NCBI RefSeq assembly: GCF_000312125.1
Contig: NZ_HE978642.1
Span: 446,118 to 510,117, forward strand
Source: Timonella senegalensis JC301
Lineage (GTDB): Bacteria > Actinomycetota > Actinomycetes > Actinomycetales > Cellulomonadaceae
Reading direction: 5' to 3'
DNA length: 64,000 nucleotides
Positions 8,340-15,705 of the stretch are shown piece after piece. Position 1 is the first letter of the stretch, and each line of letters begins with the position of its first letter. Below the pieces are notes generated by a model. It searched no databases and was not told where the DNA came from. It saw only the letters and a program-made list of their open reading frames with translations. A program made the position numbers and the translations under genes.

Positions 8340-8734
8340 TGAACAAGCCTGACTTCTCCGCCATGAGCTCGAACACTGCGTGGGCCATCCTGATCGGCTC
8401 CGCCGTGTTTGAAGCCGTTTGGGCCACAGCTCTTGGGCTCTCCGAGGGCTTCACCAAGCCCGTCGCGGTGGTTGTGTTCCTCGTGGCTCTTGCGATCTCC
8501 ATGGGCGGGCTCGCAATTGCCATGAACGAAATCTCGATCGGAACCGCATACGCCGTGTGGACGGGTATCGGCGCCGTGTTGACGGTGCTGTACGCGACGC
8601 TGACCGGCACAGAATCAATGAGTGCCCTCAAGGCGGTCTTCCTCGTGGGAATCGTGGGTTGTACGTTCGGCCTCAAGCTACTAGGGCATGACGACTCGGA
8701 GGGCGAGGCTAGGGCGACGCAGGCGCGCGACTAG
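8339..8734 (+). CDS. SMR-family guanidinium exporter subunit 2
   Basis: A second SMR protein of 131 aa whose ATG overlaps the stop of the first. It keeps the membrane Glu (SAVFEAVWATALG) and the GTAYAVWTGIGAV signature. It has an N-terminal extension of about 12 residues and a hydrophilic tail (GHDDSEGEARATQARD) absent from its partner. Asymmetric paired SMR proteins such as YkkC/YkkD work as heterodimers; here both subunits keep the key Glu, so homodimers remain possible. A GTG one codon earlier is an alternative start. Confidence 0.85.
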   Translation: MNKPDFSAMSSNTAWAILIGSAVFEAVWATALGLSEGFTKPVAVVVFLVALAISMGGLAIAMNEISIGTAYAVWTGIGAVLTVLYATLTGTESMSALKAVFLVGIVGCTFGLKLLGHDDSEGEARATQARD

Positions 8735-8764
8735 TTCCTCCTGCTGACGGCTCCATCCCACCTC

Positions 8765-8828
8765 TCATCGAGAGTATTCCTGAGCCCACTCTCGACATCG
8801 AGAGTGGGCTCAGGAATACTCTCGATGA
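8765..8828. terminator. Perfect hairpin with 31-bp arms and 2-base loop
   Basis: The arms 8765-8795 and 8798-8828 are perfectly complementary around a CA loop. It lies between the convergent SMR operon and the minus-strand gene at 8896. No U-tract flanks it, so it may act as a rho-dependent or mRNA-stabilising hairpin rather than a classic intrinsic terminator. Confidence 0.6.
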
Positions 8829-8895
8829 TGTTTGGGGTGGGGTGGTTTGGGGTCGGGAGGGGTGGATTGGGAAGGGGCGGGGAGGCTGTTCCGAC

Positions 8896-9726
8896 CTATC
8901 CGACCAGCGGCGTCATGAGCGTCGCCGCCTCCATGGCGCGCCGGGAAATGGCGTCCACATCCCGCAAGAGCCGGAGCCTCGCTTGGGCTTGCGTGGAGTT
9001 GAGCGCCGACCCATCCGAAAAGCGTGCAATGTCAACGATTGCGCGTAGGCGAGCCGACGACTCAAGTACGGAATATACGCGCGCAGGCAGGTCCTCAGGG
9101 ATGTAGCCCGAAAGGTCGTAGGAGTCGCGCAGCAGGTCGATCAGGTCGGCGTGTTCCTCGTGCCAGCGCGCCACGTCGAGTGCGATGAGGGCCTCGGTGG
9201 CCTGGGCGAGCCCCACCCGGAGAGCGCGCTGCGCATCAGCGAGGGAACCCGCAGACCCGAGCACCTGAAACTCCCAAGGGTCAACCTCAACAACGTTCCA
9301 GTGAGTTGAGTACCCGCGGTCGCCAGCTGGGCCAAACTCCGTGACCTCCGGAACCAGGGCAATGTTCCGCTGGCTACGGTCCTCGGCCACCATGCGCACC
9401 AGCACAAGCTCCTCCGATTCCACGCCGCTGTGCGTGGCGAGGTAGGGAACGGAGGCGATGTCTCCGGGGACTGGAAAGACTGCGCACGAGGCAACCACCC
9501 GACCCAACGTGGACCGCAGGAACGTGACGAGTGAGACTGCGGAACCACGATCGTCGATAATATGCGGCTCATCCTCCTGCTGGACGGATTGGGCAGCAAC
9601 TTCTGGTGACCACTGCCCACTAGCAACGCGCGGCAGCCAGAGCGCCAAACTGGCGCTGCGTGGCAAAATCGCCTGCGCATCGGAGTCACGGAACGGTCGG
9701 GGCGTGGAGCGTGTGGAGGAATTCAC
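8896..9726 (-). CDS. Conserved hypothetical protein
   Basis: A soluble-looking 276 aa protein without signal peptide or membrane segment. The first half has alternating beta-type stretches (VVASCAVFPVPGDIASVPYLATHSGVES is an example region, residues about 76-103). The C-terminal half is helical and Arg/Ala-rich. I recognise no named domain. It starts with GTG and is divergent from an ABC ATPase gene 68 bases away; a TACCGT hexamer 7 bases upstream of the start suggests a leaderless transcript. Function unknown. Confidence 0.6.
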   Translation of the reverse strand: MNSSTRSTPRPFRDSDAQAILPRSASLALWLPRVASGQWSPEVAAQSVQQEDEPHIIDDRGSAVSLVTFLRSTLGRVVASCAVFPVPGDIASVPYLATHSGVESEELVLVRMVAEDRSQRNIALVPEVTEFGPAGDRGYSTHWNVVEVDPWEFQVLGSAGSLADAQRALRVGLAQATEALIALDVARWHEEHADLIDLLRDSYDLSGYIPEDLPARVYSVLESSARLRAIVDIARFSDGSALNSTQAQARLRLLRDVDAISRRAMEAATLMTPLVG

Positions 9727-9794
9727 AACCTAAACGGTAATACCTGCCGCGCCTTTGGACCCAAGTGGTCACGGCTGCGGATAGAGTATGGAGC

Positions 9795-10610
9795 ATGACT
9801 TGGGTGCTGGACCTCGAAAATGTATCTGTTCGCCGCGGAACAAAGAACATCGTTGACAACCTCAATTGGCAGGTCAAAGAGGGGGAACGCTGGATCGTCC
9901 TGGGACGCAACGGCGCAGGCAAGACCACCCTCATGCAGCTGTCCTCGACTCGTATGCACCCCACCTCTGGAACTGTGAAGATCCTCGGCGAGCAAATGGG
10001 CAAGGTTGACATCTTTGAGGTGCGCCCACGCATCGGACTCGCTAGCGCAGCGCTCGCAGAGCGCATCCCCGGCGACGAGCTCGTACTCGACGTGGTCCTG
10101 ACCGCCGCCTACGGAATCACCGGCCGTTGGCGCGAGGAATACGACGACTTTGACCGTGAGCGCGCAACCGACCTCATGGCCGCGTTTGGCGTTGACGGGT
10201 TCCAAGATCGTCACTATGGAACCCTGTCCGAGGGCGAACGCAAGCGCGTGCAGATTGCCCGTGCGCTCATGACCGACCCTGAACTCCTCCTGCTCGACGA
10301 GCCGGCCGCTGGCCTTGACCTGGGTGGCCGCGAGGAACTGCTCGCCGCACTGAGCGAGTTGGCTGCGTACGAGGCGGCACCGGTGCTGGTTCTTGTCACC
10401 CACCACGTCGAGGAGATCCCACCAGGATTCACGCACCTGCTCCTCCTCAAGGACGGCAGCGAGTATGCGGCCGGTCCAATCGATGAGGTGTTGACGGACG
10501 AGAACCTGACAGGTGCATTCGACGTTCCACTCACCGTCACCAAGACTGGTGACCGATACAGCGCCCGCGCATCGCAGAAACTCCCGGTCAATCTGGGTGG
10601 CCACGCGTAA
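9795..10610 (+). CDS. Stand-alone ABC ATPase
   Basis: A single ABC nucleotide-binding domain of 271 aa. Walker A is GRNGAGKTT, the signature is LSEGERKRVQIARAL, and Walker B is ELLLLDEPAAGLDLGG; the switch His is in VLVTHHVEEIP. No permease or binding protein gene is adjacent, so it is an orphan ATPase. It resembles ModF/YlmA-like or iron-transport ATPases. The ATG at 9795 is preceded by TAGAGT 7 bases upstream, pointing to a leaderless mRNA. Substrate unknown. Confidence 0.82.
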   Translation: MTWVLDLENVSVRRGTKNIVDNLNWQVKEGERWIVLGRNGAGKTTLMQLSSTRMHPTSGTVKILGEQMGKVDIFEVRPRIGLASAALAERIPGDELVLDVVLTAAYGITGRWREEYDDFDRERATDLMAAFGVDGFQDRHYGTLSEGERKRVQIARALMTDPELLLLDEPAAGLDLGGREELLAALSELAAYEAAPVLVLVTHHVEEIPPGFTHLLLLKDGSEYAAGPIDEVLTDENLTGAFDVPLTVTKTGDRYSARASQKLPVNLGGHA

Positions 10611-10632
10611 AGTTGATCTGAAAACGTGCAAT

Positions 10633-10667
10633 TGAGGGGTCCCGCGCATGGCGCGCGGGACCCCTCA
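10633..10667. terminator. Hairpin terminator after ABC ATPase gene
   Basis: The 15-base GC-rich arms TGAGGGGTCCCGCGC and its complement surround an ATGGC loop. The stem is strong but the downstream U-tract is poor. The following 210 bases to the NfeD gene hold a smaller hairpin (TCCGAG/CTCGGA, 10813-10833) and a possible -10 TAGGTT at about 10834. Confidence 0.7.
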
Positions 10668-10877
10668 TGCATTGCAGAGCGGGCCTGGCCGGCACACATC
10701 GCGACCTCGCAATGGGGCGGGGGAAGGGCTAGCCTGCCCATCGCCGCGGGAGCGGTGGGTCGGGGCATCATACTCAAGTACATACTTTGGTCTAGCCCCG
10801 CGAAAACAGGGGTCCGAGCGGGTAAAACTCGGATAGGTTATCTGTAAAGCCAAAACCAAAACTGCAGGAGGTTACAG

Positions 10878-11327
10878 ATGGTGTGGTGGATTTGGGTGCT
10901 CATCGCGATCGTTCTTGTGGTCGCGGAAATGCTCACCCTCGATTTGGTCCTTCTCATGCTCGCAGGAGGTGCTCTCGCAGCCGCGCTCGCAGCCGAGCTC
11001 GGCGTGGAAAACATCATCTGGCAGGGCATCATTTGGGCGGTCGTCTCTCTGCTTCTGCTTCTATTTCTCCGGAAATGGATGCTCGAACACATGAAGATTC
11101 GGGGCAAGGCAATAGAAACTAACGCCCAGTCGTACGTGGGCAAGACCGGTGTCACAGTCACCGATGTCAACGCAGCCGGTGGCCGCATCAAGTTCCAGGG
11201 CGAGGTGTGGTCTGCGCGTTCCGCTGACGGCACTGAGCTCCCCAATGGAACTCACGTCACCGTCATCAAGATTGATGGCGCAACTGCCATCGTCGAACCA
11301 ATTCTTAGGCCCATCGCCGATTCCTAG
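10878..11327 (+). CDS. NfeD-like membrane protein
   Basis: A short NfeD of 149 aa. Two to three transmembrane helices occupy about residues 3-70, including an Ala-rich hairpin (LLMLAGGALAAALAAELG). A C-terminal OB-fold domain (YVGKTGVTVTDV ... GGRIKFQGEVWSARSADG) faces the cytosol. NfeD proteins pair with SPFH/stomatin scaffolds in membrane microdomains, and an SPFH gene follows 87 bases downstream. The ATG has a strong GGAGGT ribosome-binding site. Confidence 0.88.
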   Translation: MVWWIWVLIAIVLVVAEMLTLDLVLLMLAGGALAAALAAELGVENIIWQGIIWAVVSLLLLLFLRKWMLEHMKIRGKAIETNAQSYVGKTGVTVTDVNAAGGRIKFQGEVWSARSADGTELPNGTHVTVIKIDGATAIVEPILRPIADS

Positions 11328-11414
11328 GCGGCTGGTCCTGGCGCCTCGGCGCCACATCTCGCGCTGGCCCAATGTCCTGCATTTGGTCGGCACAAAACAA
11401 AGAAGGGCACTTAG

Positions 11415-12641
11415 ATGAATGACACGTCATCGCTAGACCCGGGAACAGTCGTTGCGATTGTTGTTATTGCGGTTCTGGCCATTCTTGTGGTCACGGTCCT
11501 ATTCAAGGCCGTACGTATTGTCCCGCAGACTGTCTCCCTAATCGTTGAGCGACTGGGACGTTACAACCGCACGCTCGACGCTGGTATGCACTTCCTGATC
11601 CCGTTTGTGGACCGCGTTCGTGCAGGAGTTGACCTCCGTGAGCAGGTCGTCTCCTTCCCGCCGCAGCCAGTGATCACCTCCGACAACCTCGTGGTGTCGA
11701 TCGACTCGGTCATCTACTTCCAGGTAAACGACCCCAAGTCGGCTGTCTACGAGATCGCGAACTACATCACGGCAATCGAGCAGCTGACCGTTACCACTCT
11801 GCGTAACGTCATCGGTTCGATGGACCTCGAGCAGACTCTTACCTCCCGTGACCAGATCAACGGGCAGCTCCGCGGAGTTCTCGATGAGGCAACTGGACGC
11901 TGGGGAATCCGCGTCAACCGAGTCGAACTCAAGTCGATCGACCCACCCGCATCCGTGCAGGGCTCGATGGAGCAGCAGATGCGCGCAGAGCGTGACCGCC
12001 GTGCAGCCATCCTGACCGCTGAGGGTGTCAAGCAGTCCCAGATCCTCACGGCTGAGGGTGAGAAGCAGGCAAATATTCTCCGCGCAGAAGGTGAAGCCCA
12101 GTCGGCTATCCTCCGTGCTGAGGGTGAGTCGCGAGCCATCCTCCAGGTCTTCGACGCAATCCACGAGGGCGACGCCGACCCCAAGCTTCTGGCATACCAG
12201 TACCTCCAGATGCTCCCTGAGGTGGCAAAGTCCGACTCGTCGAAGATGTGGATCGTTCCTGCAGAGTTCACAGCAGCTCTCGGCGGCATCGCATCCGGCT
12301 TCACCGGACAGGGCCCGGCTGCTACCGACCCTGCAGCACTTGCAGCATCCAAGGAAGCCGCAGAGGGTCGCCGTCAGCGCCGCGAGCGCAAGGAATCGGC
12401 CGTAGCACTGACGGACCCAACCGAGGCTCTCGCTGAGGCTCGCCGTCAGGCGGAGGCTGCAAGCGCGGACGCCACCACGGCAGGCACCCGCTCCGGAGCG
12501 CCAGCCAACCCACTGCACACCGTGGGCCAGGCTCCAAGCAACCCCAACCAGGCAACGCCACCAGCGGCGCCACGCCCAGTCGAGACGTTCGAGCCACGTC
12601 CGTCTCAAGACGGCGGACCAGTTCCGCCGCCACAGCAGTAG
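11415..12641 (+). CDS. SPFH/band 7 (stomatin-like) membrane scaffold protein
   Basis: A 408 aa protein with one N-terminal transmembrane helix (residues about 10-32) and an SPFH domain (from about VPQTVSLIVERLGRYNRTL onward). A long coiled-coil arm carries repeated EGE/AEGE units (TAEGVKQSQILTAEGEKQ), as in QmcA and stomatin. The C-terminal about 100 residues are Ala/Pro-rich and probably disordered. It is preceded by the NfeD partner gene, and a good terminator follows. It is likely to form membrane oligomers; no specific client is known. Confidence 0.9.
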   Translation: MNDTSSLDPGTVVAIVVIAVLAILVVTVLFKAVRIVPQTVSLIVERLGRYNRTLDAGMHFLIPFVDRVRAGVDLREQVVSFPPQPVITSDNLVVSIDSVIYFQVNDPKSAVYEIANYITAIEQLTVTTLRNVIGSMDLEQTLTSRDQINGQLRGVLDEATGRWGIRVNRVELKSIDPPASVQGSMEQQMRAERDRRAAILTAEGVKQSQILTAEGEKQANILRAEGEAQSAILRAEGESRAILQVFDAIHEGDADPKLLAYQYLQMLPEVAKSDSSKMWIVPAEFTAALGGIASGFTGQGPAATDPAALAASKEAAEGRRQRRERKESAVALTDPTEALAEARRQAEAASADATTAGTRSGAPANPLHTVGQAPSNPNQATPPAAPRPVETFEPRPSQDGGPVPPPQQ

Positions 12642-12673
12642 GGTCTTACCTAGGTTCGCCTAGCTTCACCGAG

Positions 12674-12717
12674 AACGGGTGGTCAGTCCGAACGGACTGG
12701 CCGCCCGTTTCTTTTTT
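12674..12717 (+). terminator. Intrinsic terminator of nfeD-SPFH operon
   Basis: The 17-base arms starting AACGGGTGGTCAGTCCG close over AA, with two G-U pairs, and are followed by TTTCTTTTTT. This is a classic rho-independent terminator on the plus strand. Confidence 0.88.
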
Positions 12718-12744
12718 CGGTACCCAGTGCGGGAAGATGGACTA

Positions 12745-13563
12745 GTGCTTATTGACATCACGGACCTGTCCGACGAACGACTCTTCGACTACACCAATCT
12801 GACGGACATGAACCTGAGGTCCAAGCACGAACCCGAAAAGGGCCTCTACATTGCGGAGAGCGTGACGGTTCTGCGTAGGGCGCTTGAGGCCGGACATAAG
12901 CCTCGCTCCCTGATCATGTCGTACAAATGGCTTGATTCCGTGGCCGATGTCATGGAGGAGTTCCCCGAGGTTCCGGTGTTCGTTGGTTCCGAGGAACTGC
13001 TCGAGGAACTCACCGGGTTCAAAGTGCACCGCGGTCTGCTCGCCTCGATGCACCGCCCGACGCTCGCGGATCCGCGCGAACTGCTGCAATCGCTGCGCGG
13101 CGGCGAAGGTGCGCGGCGCGTCGCGATCTTTGATGGCGTCATCGATCACACCAACATTGGTGCTGCGTTCCGCAGCGCTGCGGGGCTCGGGGTGGACGCC
13201 GTCCTCGTGACCCCGAAGTCCGCTGACCCGCTCTACAGGCGCTCCGTGCGTGTCTCCATGGGGACCGTGTTCCAGGTGCCCTGGACCCGGATCGACAACC
13301 TGCCCGAGGGCCTGACTGCCCTGCACGAAGCCGGTTACACGTCCGCCGCGCTCGCACTGTCGGATGATTCCATTACTCTCGACGATTTTGTTGCAGAAGA
13401 CCACGACAAGGTTGCGTTGATCTTTGGTAACGAGGGGCATGGACTACCAGAGCGGACAGTCAAGGCTGCATCCCGCGTGGTCCGGATTCCGATGGCCGGC
13501 GGGGTTGACTCCCTCAACGTTGCCGCGGCGAGCGCCGTGGTGTTTTACGCCACCCGCATGTAG
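12745..13563 (+). CDS. SpoU/TrmH-family RNA 2'-O-methyltransferase
   Basis: A SPOUT methyltransferase of 272 aa. An N-terminal substrate-binding domain (SKHEPEKGLYIAESVTVLRRAL) precedes the trefoil-knot domain, which starts at RRVAIFDGVIDHTNIGAAFRSA. Motif 2 is LIFGNEGHGLP and motif 3 is IPMAGGVDSLNVAAASAVV. It 2'-O-methylates tRNA or 23S rRNA; the target is not readable from sequence. I set the GTG at 12745 as the start because the open frame further upstream runs through the terminator of the previous operon. Confidence 0.87.
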   Translation: MLIDITDLSDERLFDYTNLTDMNLRSKHEPEKGLYIAESVTVLRRALEAGHKPRSLIMSYKWLDSVADVMEEFPEVPVFVGSEELLEELTGFKVHRGLLASMHRPTLADPRELLQSLRGGEGARRVAIFDGVIDHTNIGAAFRSAAGLGVDAVLVTPKSADPLYRRSVRVSMGTVFQVPWTRIDNLPEGLTALHEAGYTSAALALSDDSITLDDFVAEDHDKVALIFGNEGHGLPERTVKAASRVVRIPMAGGVDSLNVAAASAVVFYATRM

Positions 13564-13579
13564 GTAGCGTGGACGCACA

Positions 13580-14152
13580 TTACAGCGCGAACTCGTAGAC
13601 AAAGTCCGAATGGAGTTCGGCCCCTACCTGCATGGTCTTGACGCCCACTCGTTCAAACCCGGACTTTTCGTAGAAGCGGATAGCCCGCGCATTGAGCTGG
13701 TTGACGGCTAGCCACAGCGACCCGGCACCCAGTTCACGGCCCGCCTCGCACGCCGCCGCTAGGAGCGGCTGCGACACGGATCCGCCGTGGTCCGAGCTGT
13801 GCACGTAGAACTTTGAGAGGTACGCGCTGTGTGCTGCACGGACCCCGAATTCAGGTGCGGGCGCGCCCAACTGGCCCCCGATGAGCAGGACGTAACCACG
13901 CAGCCGGCCGGGGGTGGTGCTGGGAGCGCGTGAATCGTCGTGAATAAGGGGCGCATCCTGCGCCACGATCACGCGGGTATCAGGCTGGGACATGTGCTGC
14001 GTAAAATGCGCAGCGGTCAGGTTCCCCGCGATGAACGCGGCAATGTCCTCATCCGTGGTGCCCGGAGGGCAGGCGAGCGGGAAGGTGAGCGCGGCGAGGC
14101 GCGCCAGGTCTGGGGCGTCGAGCGGGGTTGCCCTGCGAATGACGGCGGTCAT
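13580..14152 (-). CDS. GNAT-family N-acetyltransferase
   Basis: A 190 aa acetyltransferase. The N-terminal strand-helix is TAVIRRATPLDAPDLARLA; the acetyl-CoA region runs through LSKFYVHSSDHGGSVSQPLLAAACEAGRELG, and NQLNARAIRFYEKSGFERVG gives the conserved C-terminal motif. Its ATG overlaps the stop of the upstream YbaK-like gene (ATGA), so the two are translationally coupled. Whether it acts on a small molecule, toxin or protein is unknown. Confidence 0.85.
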   Translation of the reverse strand: MTAVIRRATPLDAPDLARLAALTFPLACPPGTTDEDIAAFIAGNLTAAHFTQHMSQPDTRVIVAQDAPLIHDDSRAPSTTPGRLRGYVLLIGGQLGAPAPEFGVRAAHSAYLSKFYVHSSDHGGSVSQPLLAAACEAGRELGAGSLWLAVNQLNARAIRFYEKSGFERVGVKTMQVGAELHSDFVYEFAL

Positions 14153-14715
14153 CGGCCGAGCCCTTCAATGATGTCGGCGCCCGTCAGGTGGGCGAGGTCG
14201 CTGCCTCGCACAGCGATCTTGGAAGCGCGAACCCCCGAGCCTATGACGATCCACTCGTCGCTCGCGGCCGCCGCATCCATAACGAAGCGCCACGTATCCG
14301 GCAGGCCGATCGGTGTGATACCGCCGTACTCCATCCCGGATTCTTCCACCGCCCGATCCATCGGAACGAACGATGCCTTGCGCACATCGAGCATGCGCTT
14401 GATCGCGCCGTTGATATCCGCCCGGGTGTCAGCGCGCACGGCCACGGCGGCAGTGCGCTCGGTGCCCTCGCGCTTTCCAGCAACGAGTACGCAGTTCACG
14501 GAGTCGTGCATGGGGATCTCGTAGCGTTGCGACATCGCGGCTGTGTCCGAATCCTGTGGATCGATTTCGCACACGAAGATGCGTGCGGTGCGCTCCGGGT
14601 CGTTTTGCGACCAGACGGTCAGTTGGCTCAGAACTCGCTCCCCAAGCAGGTCGGGGCGGCCCAGTGCGGGCTCCCACGGGACTGTTCCAAGGTTCAGCGA
14701 GGTCTGCGTAGTCAT
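14149..14715 (-). CDS. YbaK/EbsC-family aminoacyl-tRNA deacylase-like protein
   Basis: A 188 aa protein with the YbaK/prolyl-tRNA editing fold. Recognisable parts are VNCVLVAGKREG, FVPMDRAVEESGMEYGGITPIGLP and VMDAAAASDEWIVIGSG, the last two being the Gly-rich pocket and final strand of the family. These enzymes hydrolyse mischarged tRNA such as Cys-tRNA(Pro) or Ala-tRNA(Pro). I chose the ATG at 14715, which has TACAGT 6 bases upstream (14722-14727, minus strand), a probable leaderless start. It is divergent from imuA'. Confidence 0.85.
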   Translation of the reverse strand: MTTQTSLNLGTVPWEPALGRPDLLGERVLSQLTVWSQNDPERTARIFVCEIDPQDSDTAAMSQRYEIPMHDSVNCVLVAGKREGTERTAAVAVRADTRADINGAIKRMLDVRKASFVPMDRAVEESGMEYGGITPIGLPDTWRFVMDAAAASDEWIVIGSGVRASKIAVRGSDLAHLTGADIIEGLGR

Positions 14716-14827
14716 GGTGCAACTGTAATGCGCTCGAGCACCGCTGTGCGGAGGGGTTTTGAGGCGTGGTCGCTGCCCTGTGAACTGCACGATGGTGCTT
14801 TGTCAGAGGGGTGGCGTACAGTTGTTT

Positions 14828-14843
14828 TCGAACACACGTTCGA
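14828..14843. promoter_or_regulatory. LexA-binding SOS box
   Basis: TCGAACACACGTTCGA is a perfect match to the Gram-positive/actinobacterial LexA operator CGAACNNNNGTTCG, with a symmetric T/A on each end. It lies 42 bases before the imuA' ATG. A partial half-site (CGTTCGAAAA) follows at 14851. It predicts LexA repression and DNA-damage induction of imuA'-imuB-dnaE2. Confidence 0.92.
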
Positions 14844-14885
14844 ATCCGTGCGTTCGAAAACCGGACGAAATCAGAGGCGGTGAAC

Positions 14886-15686
14886 ATGCCAGCACAGGCG
14901 CAAAGGGCTCCCATTGAGGAACGGATGGCGCACGCAAAATCGATTCTTGCGCTCGCAGAGCGCGGAAGCGGTGTGCGGGCGGTCTCATCGATTTCTGCTC
15001 CGGTGCGGGAGGCTCCGGATTCTCCGGAACCTTCTAATTTTCGACGATCCACCGCGGTTCCAGCGGCGGGTCACCGTGAGGACCGGGTTGCGCTGGGAGT
15101 CCTCGAGCCACTGTGGGAGGTGCTGCCCCAGGGGCTCGTGAGGGGTGGCGTGACCGTTGTTCACGGGTCGACGTTCACGGCCCTGTCCACGCTGGTCAAG
15201 GCCAGCGAGGACGGGGCGTGGATCGCAGTCGTGGGGGCGCCCGAGCTGAACTATGCGGCGGTTCATGATGTGGGAATCAGCCTTGAACGGGTCGTCGCCA
15301 TCCCGGACGCGGATGGCCGTGAGGCTCAGGTGATTGCGGCCTTGCTTGACGGCGTGGACATCGTGTTTGTGGGCGGTAGGTGCGGGCTGACGGATGGGGA
15401 GAAGCGCACGCTCCTTGCGCGAGCGCGTGAACGCGGCGCCGTGATCGTGAGCCAGCAGGAATGGCGCGGGGCCAGAGCAGTGCTGTCTGGGGAGGGCGCG
15501 AGCTGGGTTGGGCTCGCGGGAATAGGAATGGAAGGACTGGGAAGGTTGCGGGAACGGACGTACACGCTGCGCAGGAGAGACCCTGCGGGCGGCGGGCGGC
15601 GGTGCGAGTTCACGGGCAAGGATGGCCTCGTCCACGGTCCCGTCAACTACCCGCGTGCGCACCTGCGGGTTGCGCACTCCGCATAG
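14886..15686 (+). CDS. imuA': ImuA' mutasome accessory protein
   Basis: A RecA-like protein of 266 aa lying first in the SOS-controlled mutasome cassette. Visible parts are the N-terminal HAKSILALAERGSGVRAV, a LPQGLVRGGVTVVHGSTFTAL stretch where RecA would have its P-loop, and DIVFVGGRCGLTDGEKRTLLARARERG. The Walker A is degenerate, as is usual for ImuA'. In mycobacteria ImuA', ImuB and DnaE2 act together in damage-induced mutagenesis. The ATG has a GAGG ribosome-binding site 8 bases upstream. The stop is 19 bases before imuB. Confidence 0.85.
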   Translation: MPAQAQRAPIEERMAHAKSILALAERGSGVRAVSSISAPVREAPDSPEPSNFRRSTAVPAAGHREDRVALGVLEPLWEVLPQGLVRGGVTVVHGSTFTALSTLVKASEDGAWIAVVGAPELNYAAVHDVGISLERVVAIPDADGREAQVIAALLDGVDIVFVGGRCGLTDGEKRTLLARARERGAVIVSQQEWRGARAVLSGEGASWVGLAGIGMEGLGRLRERTYTLRRRDPAGGGRRCEFTGKDGLVHGPVNYPRAHLRVAHSA

Positions 15687-15705
15687 AACATCGGCGAACA
15701 CCACC

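Noticed and set aside
11538-12608. Open frame of 356 codons on the minus strand
   Set aside because: Antisense to the SPFH gene, Cys/Leu-rich and without any domain; a shadow.
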